A stretch of 64,000 bases of DNA from Curtobacterium sp. 9128 (GCF_900086645.1 NZ_LT576451.1:2170001-2234000), one strand, 5' to 3'; counted from the stretch's first letter, positions 49,991 through 58,955 are shown. The notes: a model not told the origin generated them from the sequence alone. Numbers and translations: made by a program.

Positions 49991-50557
49991 TCAGCTCAGA
50001 ACGGAGAAGCAGAGCCCGAGGTCGGCCTGGCGGAGAACTCTCGCGGCCCGCTCTCCCCACGCCAGGAACATCGACCCCGCGCCAGGCGACCCCTGTGGCC
50101 GGCCCGTCCGGCCGTTGATGAACTTGATGCGGCCAGCGGTGAAGCAGACGACGTCGGCCGAAGCCATCGCCTTGTGCGCCCACTTGGTGTCCGTGCGTGC
50201 GAAGACGAGTGCGATGCCATCGCCGTGTGCAGCCAGCTTCTCGAGCCATGCGTCCGTGTCGTCGTAAGGCGGGTTTACCCAGCACATGCCGTGCCACGGG
50301 GAGGTCAGCCCGTCATCGTTGATGGTGAAGCAGTTCACGGCCGGAACGTTCGAGAGCGCGGAACCGGGGGAGCAGGGGTCCAGGTCGAAATCGACGCCCA
50401 GAGCGTCGAACACGGCGGCCGGGGTGTACCACTCGATGTTCGGGTTGTTCGGGCCCGACTCGTGGGTGAAACCGCGGCCTCGACGAGAAGGGGCGGTCTG
50501 GCCGTTCGACGTCTGAGCGCTGCGGGCCTTGATGGTGTGGGTGTTTGCGTTGGTCAT
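49991..50557 (-). CDS. Phage-type DNA N-6-adenine methyltransferase
   Basis: The product is a 188-aa enzyme of the phage Dam-like family (PF05869). NIEWYTPAAVFDALGVDFDLDP opens the domain; the catalytic motif IV is WVNPPYDD (N95-Y98), and a later FINGRTGRPQGSPGAGSMFL is typical of this group. The target site is not known. It may protect the island or mark its DNA. It is the last gene before the right attachment site. ATG at 50557. Confidence 0.87.
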   Translation of the reverse strand: MTNANTHTIKARSAQTSNGQTAPSRRGRGFTHESGPNNPNIEWYTPAAVFDALGVDFDLDPCSPGSALSNVPAVNCFTINDDGLTSPWHGMCWVNPPYDDTDAWLEKLAAHGDGIALVFARTDTKWAHKAMASADVVCFTAGRIKFINGRTGRPQGSPGAGSMFLAWGERAARVLRQADLGLCFSVLS

Positions 50558-50845
50558 GCACGCCCTATGCATGACCCGACGCCGCGGGGGCCTTGTTCGA
50601 GGAAAGCCCAGGTCAAGTCGGGTATCGTCGAGCACCCGGCGCAGCTGACTCGTCGCGCGGACCCTCGCCGCCTACAGTGCCGACGCCGCGAGTCCTGGTG
50701 TGTGCGGTGGAGCTTCCGCGTGTCGGTGTGATGTTGGTGAAGACGCGGAGGCGGTGGCAACTAACCGCAAAGAACCGGACTTTGAACAGCTGCGATGGTT
50801 GCGGTTACTTGCCTACCGGTCTGGCAGCGTCCAGGGATAAGGACA

Positions 50846-50862
50846 TTTACACCGTGGATGTC
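50846..50862 (+). repeat. Attachment site right (attR core)
   Basis: This is the second copy of TTTACACCGTGGATGTC, identical over 17 bp to 25268-25284. To its left is island sequence that cannot form the 5' half of a tRNA (no GGGCCTT acceptor strand or matching stem). To its right is the rest of the host tRNA-Val. Confidence 0.92.
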
Positions 50863-50887
50863 GTCGGTTCGATCCCGGCAGGGCCCA
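50846..50887 (+). pseudogene. 3' half of host tRNA-Val(TAC)
   Basis: Bases 50863-50887 give the T arm (GTCGG/CCGGC around TTCGATC) and acceptor strand AGGGCCC with discriminator A50887, followed by encoded CCA (50888-50890). Together with 25237-25284 they rebuild a perfect tRNA-Val(TAC). Confidence 0.93.
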
Positions 50888-51046
50888 CCAAGGGAGCCAT
50901 GATCAGAGGGAAACTCGCCCCGAGACCTGGGAGCGCGCGCGAAGCGTCCGCATGAGGCACCTTCACTGACGGCGGTGACGCTGCACCGATCGGCTATCGA
51001 GACGGTCACCGTCGACCCATGGGCCGCCTGTGGGCAGTCGCTCAAC

Positions 51047-51085
51047 GAAAGGGCCGCCGACGTCCAAGGCGTCCGCGGCCCTTTC
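51047..51085. terminator. Strong hairpin next to the tRNA-Val remnant
   Basis: GAAAGGGCCGC (51047-51057) pairs perfectly with GCGGCCCTTTC (51075-51085), and GACG/CGTC extends the helix inside. It follows the split tRNA on the plus strand and the 51122 gene on the minus strand, so it can serve both. Confidence 0.75.
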
Positions 51086-51121
51086 CTCGCAGTGGTGCTC
51101 AGGCCCGCATGGATTCCTTCG

Positions 51122-51925
51122 TCAGAACAGCGAGTTCAACTCGCCGTAGTCCACGGACGAGGCCAGGGATTCGTACGTGCCGGTGCTCAGCAGCTCGGCA
51201 GCGGCCCGTCGAGCGGTCTCGTACGCAGCCTGAGCCACACCCGAGCCAAGGCTCACTCGTGCCACTCCGAGCCCCGCGAGCTGCGCGGTCTTCGGGGAGC
51301 CAGGGCCGGCCATCACGTTGAGCGGACGGTCGATTGCTTCCGCCAGGGCTCTGATCGTGTCGACATCGCTGACTCCGGGAACGAAGATGCCATCTGCTCC
51401 TGCTTCGAGGTAGCGCTTCGCCCGGTGAAGGGTCTCTGAGCGATGCTGAGCCGGAGCGACCAGCCCAGCGAGGTACACGTCCGTCCGTGCATTGATGAAC
51501 ATCGGCACCCCAGCACGATCGGCTGCACGTCGGGCAGCGCCGATACGGTCCACCAGATCGGCCGGCGGCAACGCGCCGTCCTCGATGTTGATACCGACCG
51601 CGCCAGCTTCGAGCACGGCGTGGACCGTGCGCTCCACGCCGTCTGCGTCATCGGCGTATCCGGCTTCGATGTCCGCGGTGACCGGCACGGACACCGCGGC
51701 GGCGATCCGAGCGAGTGCCGCAGCGGCCTCTTCGCGCCCGAGCGCATTCCCGTCCGCGCGGCCGAGCGACCATGCGACACCCGCGCTGGTGGTAGCGATG
51801 GCTGCCGCGCCCGCGCTCTCCACGAGTCGGGCACTTGCTACGTCCCATACGTTGGCGAGGACGAGCGGCTGAGCGGGATTGGAGTGGAGGGCGCGGAAGG
51901 CGTTGGCTTGGGTAGTTCTGTTCAT
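51122..51925 (-). CDS. Isocitrate lyase/PEP mutase superfamily enzyme
   Basis: The product is a 267-aa TIM-barrel protein of the PEP mutase/isocitrate lyase superfamily, subgroup of 2-methylisocitrate-lyase-like hydrolases. Landmarks are VLANVWDVASARLVESAGA (about 22-40), ADIEAGYADD (metal-binding Asp/Glu), VGINIEDG and FINARTDVYL. There is no full isocitrate lyase KKCGH motif, so C-C bond lysis or hydrolysis of another acid is more likely. ATG at 51925 follows AGGAGG closely. Confidence 0.86.
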   Translation of the reverse strand: MNRTTQANAFRALHSNPAQPLVLANVWDVASARLVESAGAAAIATTSAGVAWSLGRADGNALGREEAAAALARIAAAVSVPVTADIEAGYADDADGVERTVHAVLEAGAVGINIEDGALPPADLVDRIGAARRAADRAGVPMFINARTDVYLAGLVAPAQHRSETLHRAKRYLEAGADGIFVPGVSDVDTIRALAEAIDRPLNVMAGPGSPKTAQLAGLGVARVSLGSGVAQAAYETARRAAAELLSTGTYESLASSVDYGELNSLF

Positions 51926-52057
51926 CACCTCCTCAGTTCAGCCGAGTCGCGGGCCTACCTCTGGCGGTGATCGGACGACGCGGGACGATACTGGGGCAGC
52001 CTCGATGGGCGATCGGCTAGCGGTCGATCCGCGCGGGCCAGTCGCGGGCCCGGCGAC

Positions 52058-52156
52058 ATGTCGATCGAGGACCTGACCCTCACGAGCAGCGTCACCGACG
52101 GGGAGGGCGACCTCACAATGTCCGTGTACTACCACCCCGAGCCACGCCGGAGCTAA
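52058..52156 (+). pseudogene. Short orphan 3' gene fragment
   Basis: A 32-residue frame, MSIEDLTLTSSVTDGEGDL onward to MSVYYHPEPRRS, reads like the C-terminus of a longer protein with the front lost. No ribosome site precedes it. I do not recognise the parent. Confidence 0.3.
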
Positions 52157-52358
52157 CTCTCCTTCGAGTCCTTGCGCGATCTCACTGGCCGATCGGCCGT
52201 CGGACAGAGAGGGACGTGTTGCACCCGGCTTCCTCTACCCCTGGTCGCAGGGACGCGAGCCCTCTTCCGGGGCAAGCTGACATCGTGTTCACACCGGAGG
52301 CTGGCGAGTGGGCCGGACCGATCTTCATCGCCCTCGCGCTCTGCGTCCTCATCGCGTT

Positions 52359-52946
52359 CTACTCGTCTGGGTGCAGACTGCCGTCGGCGGCCCCGGTCTG
52401 CCAGGCGGTGAACTGCACCTGTAAGCCCGAACGAGACGGCGCACAACACATCGGTCCAGCCGTCACGGTCGCCTCTTCGCCCAGCGGTGCCACGCGAACC
52501 AAGCGCCAGTCGCCGCCGTCGACGCGCGCGCGCACCGTGAGGGCGTTGCCGGACCGGCTTGCGCGGATGGTGACGAGCTTGCCGTGCCAGTCCGGGACCG
52601 GGGAGAGAGACCAGTCGGAGAAGACGCGCGTGACGACAGCTCCGAGGCTGTTCTCACCATCGCTCCGCTAGACGCCAGCTTTGATCCAGGTCTCCTCGTC
52701 GACGGAGACGAAGATGCCTGCCTGGTCGAACTGGTCGGTGAAGTCCAAACGAAACGTCACCTCCATGGCGGTGCCGTTCGGAAACGGGGCGAGGAGCGCG
52801 TGTTCGGTGTCGTGCACGAACCCGTACGAGGTGAGCCGCCAAGCGTCGCTGCCCTCGACGGCTGTCACACGCAATCCGTCGCCCGCTGTCAGGGCCTCGA
52901 CGGGTGCGTTCGTCCACGTCCCGGAACTCCAGCTGATGTCATCCAC
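52359..52946 (-). pseudogene. DUF1349 gene with internal stop codon
   Basis: One frame encodes a 195-residue DUF1349 protein (concanavalin-like fold). The first 92 residues include WSSGTWTNAP, FRLDFTDQFDQAGIFVSVD and EETWIKAGV; then comes TAG (52668-52670), then GENSLGAVVTRVFSDWS and ALTVRARVDGGDWRLVRVAP up to TAG at 52359. All family parts are in one frame, so a single nonsense change has split the gene. Read-through would restore it. A sequencing error is also possible. Confidence 0.75.
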
Positions 52947-53214
52947 CCATCGAACGTATCGGCCAGAGCAGCAGTTGCGGTGTGTCGCCCAGCAGGTCGA
53001 CAGGGACTTCTGACGTCTCCGAAGTCGATTGACTGCCGCGGTCAGCCCTGCTCGTATTCGCCACCCTCAGTGGCCGCAACCATTGCAAGAGCAACGATCA
53101 GCAGAAGCGTCAGGACCACCGCAAACGGAAAGGCTCCCACCCCCACGCCTCCGTCCCCTCAGGACCCTGACCGTAGCGCCCGAACAGCTCAGCGTGACAG
53201 CAGCCCTTGAGACC

Positions 53215-53242
53215 GTCTCGATAGCCGATCGGCTATCGAGAC
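53215..53242. repeat. 28-bp perfect palindrome, terminator-like
   Basis: GTCTCGATAGCCGA and its reverse complement meet without spacer at 53215-53242. It sits 10 bp after the end of the phosphotransferase gene. Shorter or variant copies lie at 35711-35727, 50986-51003, 52009-52020 and 56318-56338, mostly just after stop codons, so this is a genome-wide type of intergenic repeat. Confidence 0.65.
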
Positions 53243-53251
53243 TGCGTTCTC

Positions 53252-54223
53252 CTACCTCGCTCCGTGCTCGTGAAGTACCTCGATTGCTGCTCGACCCCAC
53301 CCCGTGGGGTCGTCGCCTGGAGGCACGAGTGCGAGCGAGAACCAGAGCACGAGGATGGGCCACCATCGGAGTTCCGTATCGGTGAGTGCATGGACCGTCT
53401 GGTAGCCGTCCAGGAACTGCTGCCGAACTGACGGGGCAACGGGTCCCCAGTCCCGGAAAAGCGTGCCGAGCATGACCGCTGAACGAGCGAGCTCGACGAT
53501 CCGATGGTCGAGTCGAATCTCCTCGAAGTCGAGAACGCCGACGACAGCGCCTTCGGCGCACAAGATGTTCGCGGCGCGGTAGTCGCCCTGCACGATCTGG
53601 ACGGGCGGGAGGTCCGACGGCGCTCGTTCGAGCAGCCGCCCGAGAACGTCTCGGGCTTCCACTGCCAGCGTCGACGGATGAGAAGCAACCCAGCCTGCAA
53701 TCTGCTCGGCGAGCGGTGCCGGCACCGGAAGGACCTCGGGTCGCGAGTTGCTCAGGGGGTACGCACGCAGTGCGTTGTGCAGCCGAGCGAGTGTCGCTCC
53801 TGCTCCACGAACCTGATCGGCGTCCTCGACGTTGAGGTGGGCGCCGTCGATGACGCGTTGCAGTCCCATCGAGACGCCGTCGCTCGTCACCTGGACCTCA
53901 CCCGAAAGTGTCGGCATCGGTGCCGAGACGGGGAGTTGAAGCGCACCGAGCCAAGCAGTGAGCTTGGCGGCAAGCGCGAGGCGTTCGAATCGGTCAGGCG
54001 CTACCGACCACTTCAACAGGAGGCGTTGGTCGCCGCTGCGCACCCATGCAAGAGCGTTGCTGTCGCTGATCACGACCCGCTCCGGCGATCCGACACGCGT
54101 ACCCCAATGACGCTCGATCGTTGACCTGACCCAAGCGCTCACTGCCTCCGCGTTCGCAAAGCCGAAACGGTTTCGGAGCACTTCATCCGGGTCATCCTGC
54201 GCCCACAACATCTCGATCGTCAT
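53252..54223 (-). CDS. Aminoglycoside-phosphotransferase-fold kinase
   Basis: The product is a 323-aa APH/choline-kinase-fold protein. The catalytic loop reads IVQGDYRAANIL (about 220-231), with Gln in place of the usual His before G-D, and the metal-binding DFE is in VVGVLDFEEIRLD. The N-lobe Lys is in LLLKWSV. Substrate may be a small hydroxyl compound; antibiotic resistance should not be assumed. ATG at 54223 follows a G-rich ribosome site. Confidence 0.82.
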   Translation of the reverse strand: MTIEMLWAQDDPDEVLRNRFGFANAEAVSAWVRSTIERHWGTRVGSPERVVISDSNALAWVRSGDQRLLLKWSVAPDRFERLALAAKLTAWLGALQLPVSAPMPTLSGEVQVTSDGVSMGLQRVIDGAHLNVEDADQVRGAGATLARLHNALRAYPLSNSRPEVLPVPAPLAEQIAGWVASHPSTLAVEARDVLGRLLERAPSDLPPVQIVQGDYRAANILCAEGAVVGVLDFEEIRLDHRIVELARSAVMLGTLFRDWGPVAPSVRQQFLDGYQTVHALTDTELRWWPILVLWFSLALVPPGDDPTGWGRAAIEVLHEHGAR

Positions 54224-54469
54224 CGATCCCCCTGCATCACGAGACAGACGTCGAGTCCGACGCCCCGCTCGATCTTGCCGTGCCTCGGCCCGCTTCCCAC
54301 TTCTTGTCAGAGTCTTCGGAGCGGATCGGCCTTCGCGGCGAAGTACAGAGAACGGTTCCGATTGTGCCCGGCGGGCCGTTTGGTGGGCATTCCACTTCCC
54401 CGAACGTGGGGCTGCCGCTCTGCTCCTCACCGTCCATAGAGTCGGCGGTCAGGAGGGACTGAACCCCGC

Positions 54470-55336
54470 ATGACTCGATGGACAGAAGCGCTCGACGCGA
54501 CCTTCCGGCGACCGCCGAACCTCGTACCAACCCGACCCATCGACGCGCCGCCGGTGCTGCCCTTCGACGTCGCGCTTCAGCGTCTGCGGGATCAGGCGCT
54601 GGCAGACTTCAGCGCCAGGCGTGCCGCGGGCGGATACCTCTTCGGTTCGACGAGGGAAAAGCCGCTGACGTGGGGCGACGTGGAACGGTCGCTGAACGAG
54701 AAGCTCGACTCGTACCGGCACGCGTCCCGTGCACTCGTGCTGCAGCTCGGCGTCGAGGTCCAGAAACCCATGCCGTGGTGGCGTCGTGTTGGTCTCGGCC
54801 TCGACGAGTACGTCGACCGGACCCCGGGCCGGTCACCAGTCGGAACCGTCGTCTGGTCGCCGGCGCCACCGGTGCTCGACGACCTCATCTTCGGAGACCT
54901 GTACCTGCTGCCCGGGCGGTACCCGAAGTGGGTCTCCGAGTCGGTCGGGAACATCCGCCGCGAGTACGGCATCAACGTCGCCGCGTTCGCCCTCGCCCCG
55001 GAGGTGCCGCTCCGATGGGCGAGCCGTGTCCGCATCGTGCAAGTCACAGCCGCTGTCGAACAGCAGCGCAACGCTCACATCGTCGCTCTGCAGCAGCAGG
55101 CGGAAGCCGAAGGGGAGTCCGGCTACCGCGCGTTCGACAACTGGCACAACCGGCACGCGGCAACGGTGTTCATGACGCCCGCACTCGGACGTCGCGTTCT
55201 CCGTGCCCGGAACGTCGCAGAACTCGCTGAGGAACTCGTCGGCAGCATCCCGTGGCTCACCGACCTGGACGTCACCGCGCAGCGGCTCCATGACACCCTC
55301 GCCACCCCGGTCGCGAGACCAGCAGTCCGTCGCTGA
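54470..55336 (+). CDS. Hypothetical protein, accessory region
   Basis: The product is a 288-aa soluble protein I do not recognise. The centre is helical (WGDVERSLNEKLDSYRHASR, about 63-82). A strand-rich part follows (VGTVVWSPAPPVLDDLIFGD) and a coiled helix with Gln and Ala runs (about 195-215). No signal or membrane segment. ATG at 54470. It is flanked by stretches of 246 and 219 bp with no further gene. Confidence 0.6.
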   Translation: MTRWTEALDATFRRPPNLVPTRPIDAPPVLPFDVALQRLRDQALADFSARRAAGGYLFGSTREKPLTWGDVERSLNEKLDSYRHASRALVLQLGVEVQKPMPWWRRVGLGLDEYVDRTPGRSPVGTVVWSPAPPVLDDLIFGDLYLLPGRYPKWVSESVGNIRREYGINVAAFALAPEVPLRWASRVRIVQVTAAVEQQRNAHIVALQQQAEAEGESGYRAFDNWHNRHAATVFMTPALGRRVLRARNVAELAEELVGSIPWLTDLDVTAQRLHDTLATPVARPAVRR

Positions 55337-55555
55337 ACGGCCGCGCGACCGCCGGTCTCTCGCCCGCGCACTCCGTCGAGCAGCGTGAGCGACACTCGCA
55401 ACGGCCGTAGTTCGGTATGGGATCGGCTCGTGGACACCCCGGCATCCAGGAGCCCAGGCTGGTTCCATCGCAGCCGTATGGGCGGACCCCGCTGCCTCAC
55501 ATGTAGTTGCCAAATTGGAAAGTGCATGTCATTCTGGTAACCGGGAGGGAGCAAC

Positions 55556-55987
55556 ATGGATAACCAGCACGGCATCAGCCCGAGCGAGGCCCGAGGGCTG
55601 CTCGACACCGCAGACCGTCTCAGCAGACAGGCGCACGAGCGCACACGGTGGCCCTACGTCACCTTCATCCTCGCGCTCGGCACAGTGACGTCGTTCGGAA
55701 CCCTGGGAATGGGACTGACCACGGGCTCAGCCTTCGGACTCACCTACGTCGGCACACTCACGGCACTCTTCGCACTCATCGTCTTCTTCGCAGTCACGAT
55801 CCGTGGCCGAGCATCCTTCGCACGAAGTCGACGATGGACGATCTACATCGCCAGCTGGTTCGTCACCTACGCAGCCGCGATCGCGGTCGTCGCTTGGGTC
55901 CACGGCTCCGTGCTGTGGTCTGGGATCACGTCCGCGGCTGTCCTGGCGGTCACGATGGCCTGCGCCTCGTACGAGGCGCGACGATGA
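55556..55987 (+). CDS. Small four-helix membrane protein
   Basis: The product is a 143-aa membrane protein with about four hydrophobic helices (about 33-50, 57-80, 95-112, 117-135) after a soluble N-terminus. GGGAGGGAGC precedes the ATG at 55556. The ATGA overlap with the next gene shows it is translated together with a winged-helix regulator, a pairing frequent in Actinobacteria; function is unknown. Confidence 0.75.
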   Translation: MDNQHGISPSEARGLLDTADRLSRQAHERTRWPYVTFILALGTVTSFGTLGMGLTTGSAFGLTYVGTLTALFALIVFFAVTIRGRASFARSRRWTIYIASWFVTYAAAIAVVAWVHGSVLWSGITSAAVLAVTMACASYEARR

Positions 55988-56295
55988 CGACGATCGACCA
56001 CTCGCACCCCCGTCACCGACTCGACACGCATCTGCAGAACCCCGTACGCTTCTCGATCGTCGCCGCACTCGACCGCGCAACGACCATCGGGTTCCGCGAG
56101 GTCCGGGACGCAATCGAGGTGACCGATTCAGCGCTCAGCAAGCAAGTCGCCCTTCTGGAGGCAGCCGGCTACGTGTCGGTCGGGAAGGCCTTCACGGGGA
56201 AGACGCCCCGCACGTCGCTGACACTCACCCGCCAAGGCCGGGAAGCCTGGCGAGCCCACCTCGCAGCACTCCGAGAAATCGCGGGCCAGGCCTGA
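55984..56295 (+). CDS. Small winged-helix regulator
   Basis: The product is a 103-aa one-domain DNA-binding protein: FREVRDAIEVTDSALSKQVA (about 38-57) is the recognition region and VGKAFTGKTPRTSLTLTRQG (about 67-86) the wing. It matches the MarR-like/ArsR-like 'transcriptional regulator' group (HTH_34 type). It may regulate the membrane-protein gene it overlaps. Confidence 0.85.
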   Translation: MTTIDHSHPRHRLDTHLQNPVRFSIVAALDRATTIGFREVRDAIEVTDSALSKQVALLEAAGYVSVGKAFTGKTPRTSLTLTRQGREAWRAHLAALREIAGQA

Positions 56296-56364
56296 GCCAT
56301 CGTCGACCTCGCGTCCGGTAGTTGATCGGCTACGAGACCCGAGTCTGAGGGCTGCGTATCCGGG

Positions 56365-57000
56365 TCATCGGTACCACTCCTCATCGATCGTGGCGAGCTT
56401 CGACGGGCGTAGCTCGGCGGTCAGGCCGTAGAAGCGCTGGAAGGCCATGATGAGCGGCCGCCACCGGTCGGGGTCGATGCGGTTCGTCGTCCCGGGTGCA
56501 CGGATGTCGTCGTGCACGTGGACGCGGGAGACCGCGGCTTCGAACAGGAAGGTCGCGTCGTCGCCCGGTTCCTGGCCCGCGAGCGTGTGCGCGTTGACGA
56601 CGCGTGCTTCGAGGTTCACGGGGCACTCGTCGATCCGCTCGGCACCGACGGTGTCCCCGGGGCGTCCGTGCAGTCCGGCTGCGGTGAGCTTGTCTCGGAC
56701 CTGGCGGTAGCCGACCCGTTCCTTCCCTGCCGGCACGGGGTCGCGTCCGGTGGTGAGGGCGAGGGCGTCCACTGCAGAGACGAGCGGGGCCGAGGGCAGG
56801 TTGATGACGCACTCGCCGGTGGTCAGCAGGTTCTTCGCGGTCTGGGATCGGCCGCCCATGCCGAGGACGGCGGTGTGTCCGAGCCAGAACACCGACGACA
56901 TCGGGGCGGTGTTCGTCTCGCCGTTCGCATCGATGGTGCTCAGGAGGACGACGGGTGTGCCGAAGTAGAGGATCGCGGGATCGATGTGGGTGTGTTGCAC
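56365..57000 (-). CDS. Flavin reductase-like domain protein
   Basis: The product is a 211-aa flavoprotein with an FMN-binding split barrel. TPVVLLSTIDANGETNTAPM (about 15-34) and MGGRSQTAKNLLTTGECVIN (about 48-67) are typical of the flavin-reductase-like family. GTG at 57000 is the chosen start; the frame upstream is open but unconserved. It is divergent from the broken epimerase gene at 57149. Substrate unknown. Confidence 0.85.
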   Translation of the reverse strand: MQHTHIDPAILYFGTPVVLLSTIDANGETNTAPMSSVFWLGHTAVLGMGGRSQTAKNLLTTGECVINLPSAPLVSAVDALALTTGRDPVPAGKERVGYRQVRDKLTAAGLHGRPGDTVGAERIDECPVNLEARVVNAHTLAGQEPGDDATFLFEAAVSRVHVHDDIRAPGTTNRIDPDRWRPLIMAFQRFYGLTAELRPSKLATIDEEWYR

Positions 57001-57148
57001 GGGCTGCTCTCCGTCGAAGCCCGCGGAGGTCGCGAGCACCGCTGAGTCTCGCGGTCCGCGCACGCGGTAGCTGGCGGGTTCCGGACGCCGCAGCCGGGTG
57101 CCTTTGCCTGCGGCTGTCCCATGTCGTCGGCCCTGCCACCATGGAGTG

Positions 57149-57989
57149 GTGCGCATCTTCGTGGCCGGTGGTTCCGGGGTCCTCTCTACCTCGGTTGTCC
57201 CCCCGCTCCTCACAGCCGGGCACGAGGTGACCGTGACGTCCAGGTCGGCTGAGAAGGCGCGGCTGCTGGAACGTCCGGGTGTGACTGCCACGGTGCTCGA
57301 CGCGCTCGACCGTGACAGCACGATCGCCACGATTGCGCGTGCGCGACCGGATACCGTCCTGCACCTCATGACGGACCTCGGCACGGGTGATTCTGCCAGC
57401 AACGCGCAGCTCCGGTTGGTGGGTACCCGCGACCTGGTCGACGCGGCACGAGGCGCCGGGGTCGACAGGATCGTCGCGCAGAGTATCCCGTGGATACCCG
57501 TCCGGCACGGAACCGGCCACCGAGACGGACCCGTTGAACCTCGACGCAGGGGAGCCGCGTCGGACGAGGATCACCGCCGTGTGGGCACTCGAAGCCGCCG
57601 TCCAAGAGGTCGGCGCCGGCGTCGTGCTGCGGTTCGGGCAGCTGTACGGACCCGGCACCTGGTACACCTCGGACGGTCGGTTTGGTGAGGCCGCAGGTGC
57701 CGGTCTGCTCCCCGCCTCGGAGACCGTGACCTCGTTCCTGCATGTCGACGACGCTGCGGCAGCCGTTGTCGCGGCCCTCGGGTGGCCCGCCGGTACATGG
57801 AATGTCGTGGACGACGATCCAGCACCCGGAACCGCGTGGGTCCCCGCCCTTGCTGCCGCCGTCGGCGGGCCGGTGCCGGGCGCCGAGCAGAGCGGCGAAC
57901 ACGGGCGACCGGTGTCCAACCGTCGTGTCCGCGAACTGGGCTTCGCGCCCCGGTGGTCGACCTGGCGGACTGGTTTCGCCGGCCTCTAG
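57149..57989 (+). pseudogene. NAD-dependent epimerase/dehydratase, frameshifted
   Basis: The first frame reads MRIFVAGGSGVLSTSVVPPL with the Rossmann GxxG motif and goes to DRIVAQSI near 57490. From there the homologous sequence continues in the next frame: YPSGTEPATETDPLNLD, the WALEAAVQE helix, VLRFGQLYGPGTWY, and a complete C-terminus to 57989. One base lost or gained near 57485-57505 explains it. The protein cannot be made in full unless the shift is a sequencing error. Confidence 0.78.
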
Positions 57990-58077
57990 CCATGTCCGGT
58001 GACCCATCGGTTTACGGACGGATGTGACGTTGAGAACAACACCGTTCAGCTCGACGGTCCAGCTACCGGTCTAATGC

Positions 58078-58356
58078 TCAATCGTCGCTGGCGACCAGGA
58101 GCATCAATCTGCCGTTCTTCCTGGACACGACGACGAACTCGCTGAATCCCTCCGTCCCGATCACCAGCCCCCACTCGTGGTTGGCGCCGGGTCGAAGGTC
58201 TGGAAGCTCCCAAACATCCGAGTCCTATGTATCGATCGCCCGTATTTCTGCCGCGATCGCGGAGAGCAGTTCTGGGAGTAGTCCACCCTCGCGCAGAGTC
58301 CAACTCCAAATACGGTCCGCGACTGCCCTGCGCTCGCGTCGCCGAAACGCGGCCAC
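58078..58356 (-). pseudogene. Immunity-like gene with internal stop
   Basis: One frame of 93 codons from GTG 58356 gives FRRRERRAVADRIWSWTLRE, LLPELLSAIAAEIRAIDT, then TAG (58225-58227), then WELPDLRPGANHEWGLVIG and a strand-rich end EFVVVSRKNGRLMLLVASDD. Both halves look like one small protein. It is divergent from the Rhs tip at 58503 and may have been its immunity partner. Identity is a guess. Confidence 0.5.
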
Positions 58357-58502
58357 CCGGTGTTCCGGAGAGCTGTCCCCTGAGTTGATGCCGTCATCGT
58401 CTCATCCTGGCGTAACTGCCAACCGCAGCAGCTGCGTTTCGCCTCTGGGGCGGTCGTCAGCGACCTGTTGCGATCATCGCAAGGGTTTGAGGGTGTCACG
58501 AA

Positions 58503-58955
58503 GTGCACGAGCAGGTGATCGCAACTGATCTCCGTCGGGCCGTCCGCGAAGTCGACGGCCTCAAAACCTTGGTGCTGCCCGATGGGGAAGTAGACGCAGA
58601 CGACCCAATCAATGGCATCGATCCGACGGGCAGCAACTATTGGCAGTGCACCGGCCAGATGTGCTACTACGCTTGCATCTCCGCCGGCTGGGCAGATGAC
58701 GGCTATGGACAAAAAAGGCCCACGGTGGGCTCCGGCCTCGGTGTTGGGTATTCAGCCGCCGCGACAGCTACCAACTTCACAAGTTCTCTTTCCGAGGGAT
58801 GGATAGGAGGAGCGTCTTGTGCCGCCGGGTACGGCGTCGTCGCCACCGGCAGTGCCTCCGGTGCCCTGACGATCAGTGGGATCGACGCCTATGCTGTGGG
58901 AGGGGGACTCGAAGCGGGAGCAGACTGTGGCCTCGGTGTGACGTGCACGGGATAA
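58503..58955 (+). CDS. Orphan Rhs C-terminal tip (toxin-domain fragment)
   Basis: The frame of 150 aa carries DDPINGIDPTGS (about 33-44), the phrase that ends the Rhs core and begins the variable toxin tip in Actinobacteria (usually D-P-I-N-x-x-D-P-x-G). Behind it is a 105-residue Gly/Ala/Ser-rich, Cys-bearing domain (CTGQMCYYACISAGW and later ASCAAGYG, ADCGLGVTCTG). No Rhs core precedes it, so it is a displaced tip of the kind that recombines with a full rhs gene. Activity unknown. Confidence 0.65.
   Translation: MHEQVIATDLRRAVREVDGLKTLVLPDGEVDADDPINGIDPTGSNYWQCTGQMCYYACISAGWADDGYGQKRPTVGSGLGVGYSAAATATNFTSSLSEGWIGGASCAAGYGVVATGSASGALTISGIDAYAVGGGLEAGADCGLGVTCTG

Larger units (their letters stand above)
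25268..50862. mobile_element. 25.6-kb genomic island integrated in tRNA-Val(TAC)
   Basis: The element is bounded by the 17-bp direct repeats at 25268 and 50846, which split one tRNA-Val gene. It encodes a tyrosine recombinase and excisionase-like protein (30383-31746), a replacement tRNA-Val(TAC), a RloC-like ATPase, a PIN-domain module, metal and fluoride tolerance genes, a triple-HTH DNA-binding protein and a phage-type adenine methyltransferase. No capsid, tail, terminase, relaxase or T4SS gene is seen, so it is a genomic island or a satellite/mobilisable element rather than a complete prophage or ICE. The integrase sits in the interior, not next to an attachment site, which suggests mergers or later insertions. 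It includes at least one chimeric, decayed gene (33831). Confidence 0.92.

Noticed and set aside
50760..50845. A second tRNA 5' half at the right junction that might restore tRNA-Val there
   Set aside because: The bases before the core do not give a GGGCCTT acceptor strand, a D arm, or a stem that pairs with CGTGG.
25268..50862. Complete prophage or conjugative element
   Set aside because: No capsid, portal, terminase, tail, relaxase or type IV secretion gene is visible, despite the integrase and phage-type methyltransferase.
53252..54223. Aminoglycoside resistance gene
   Set aside because: The protein has the APH fold, but the catalytic loop has Gln for the first His and nothing ties it to an antibiotic; this fold is shared by many metabolic kinases.
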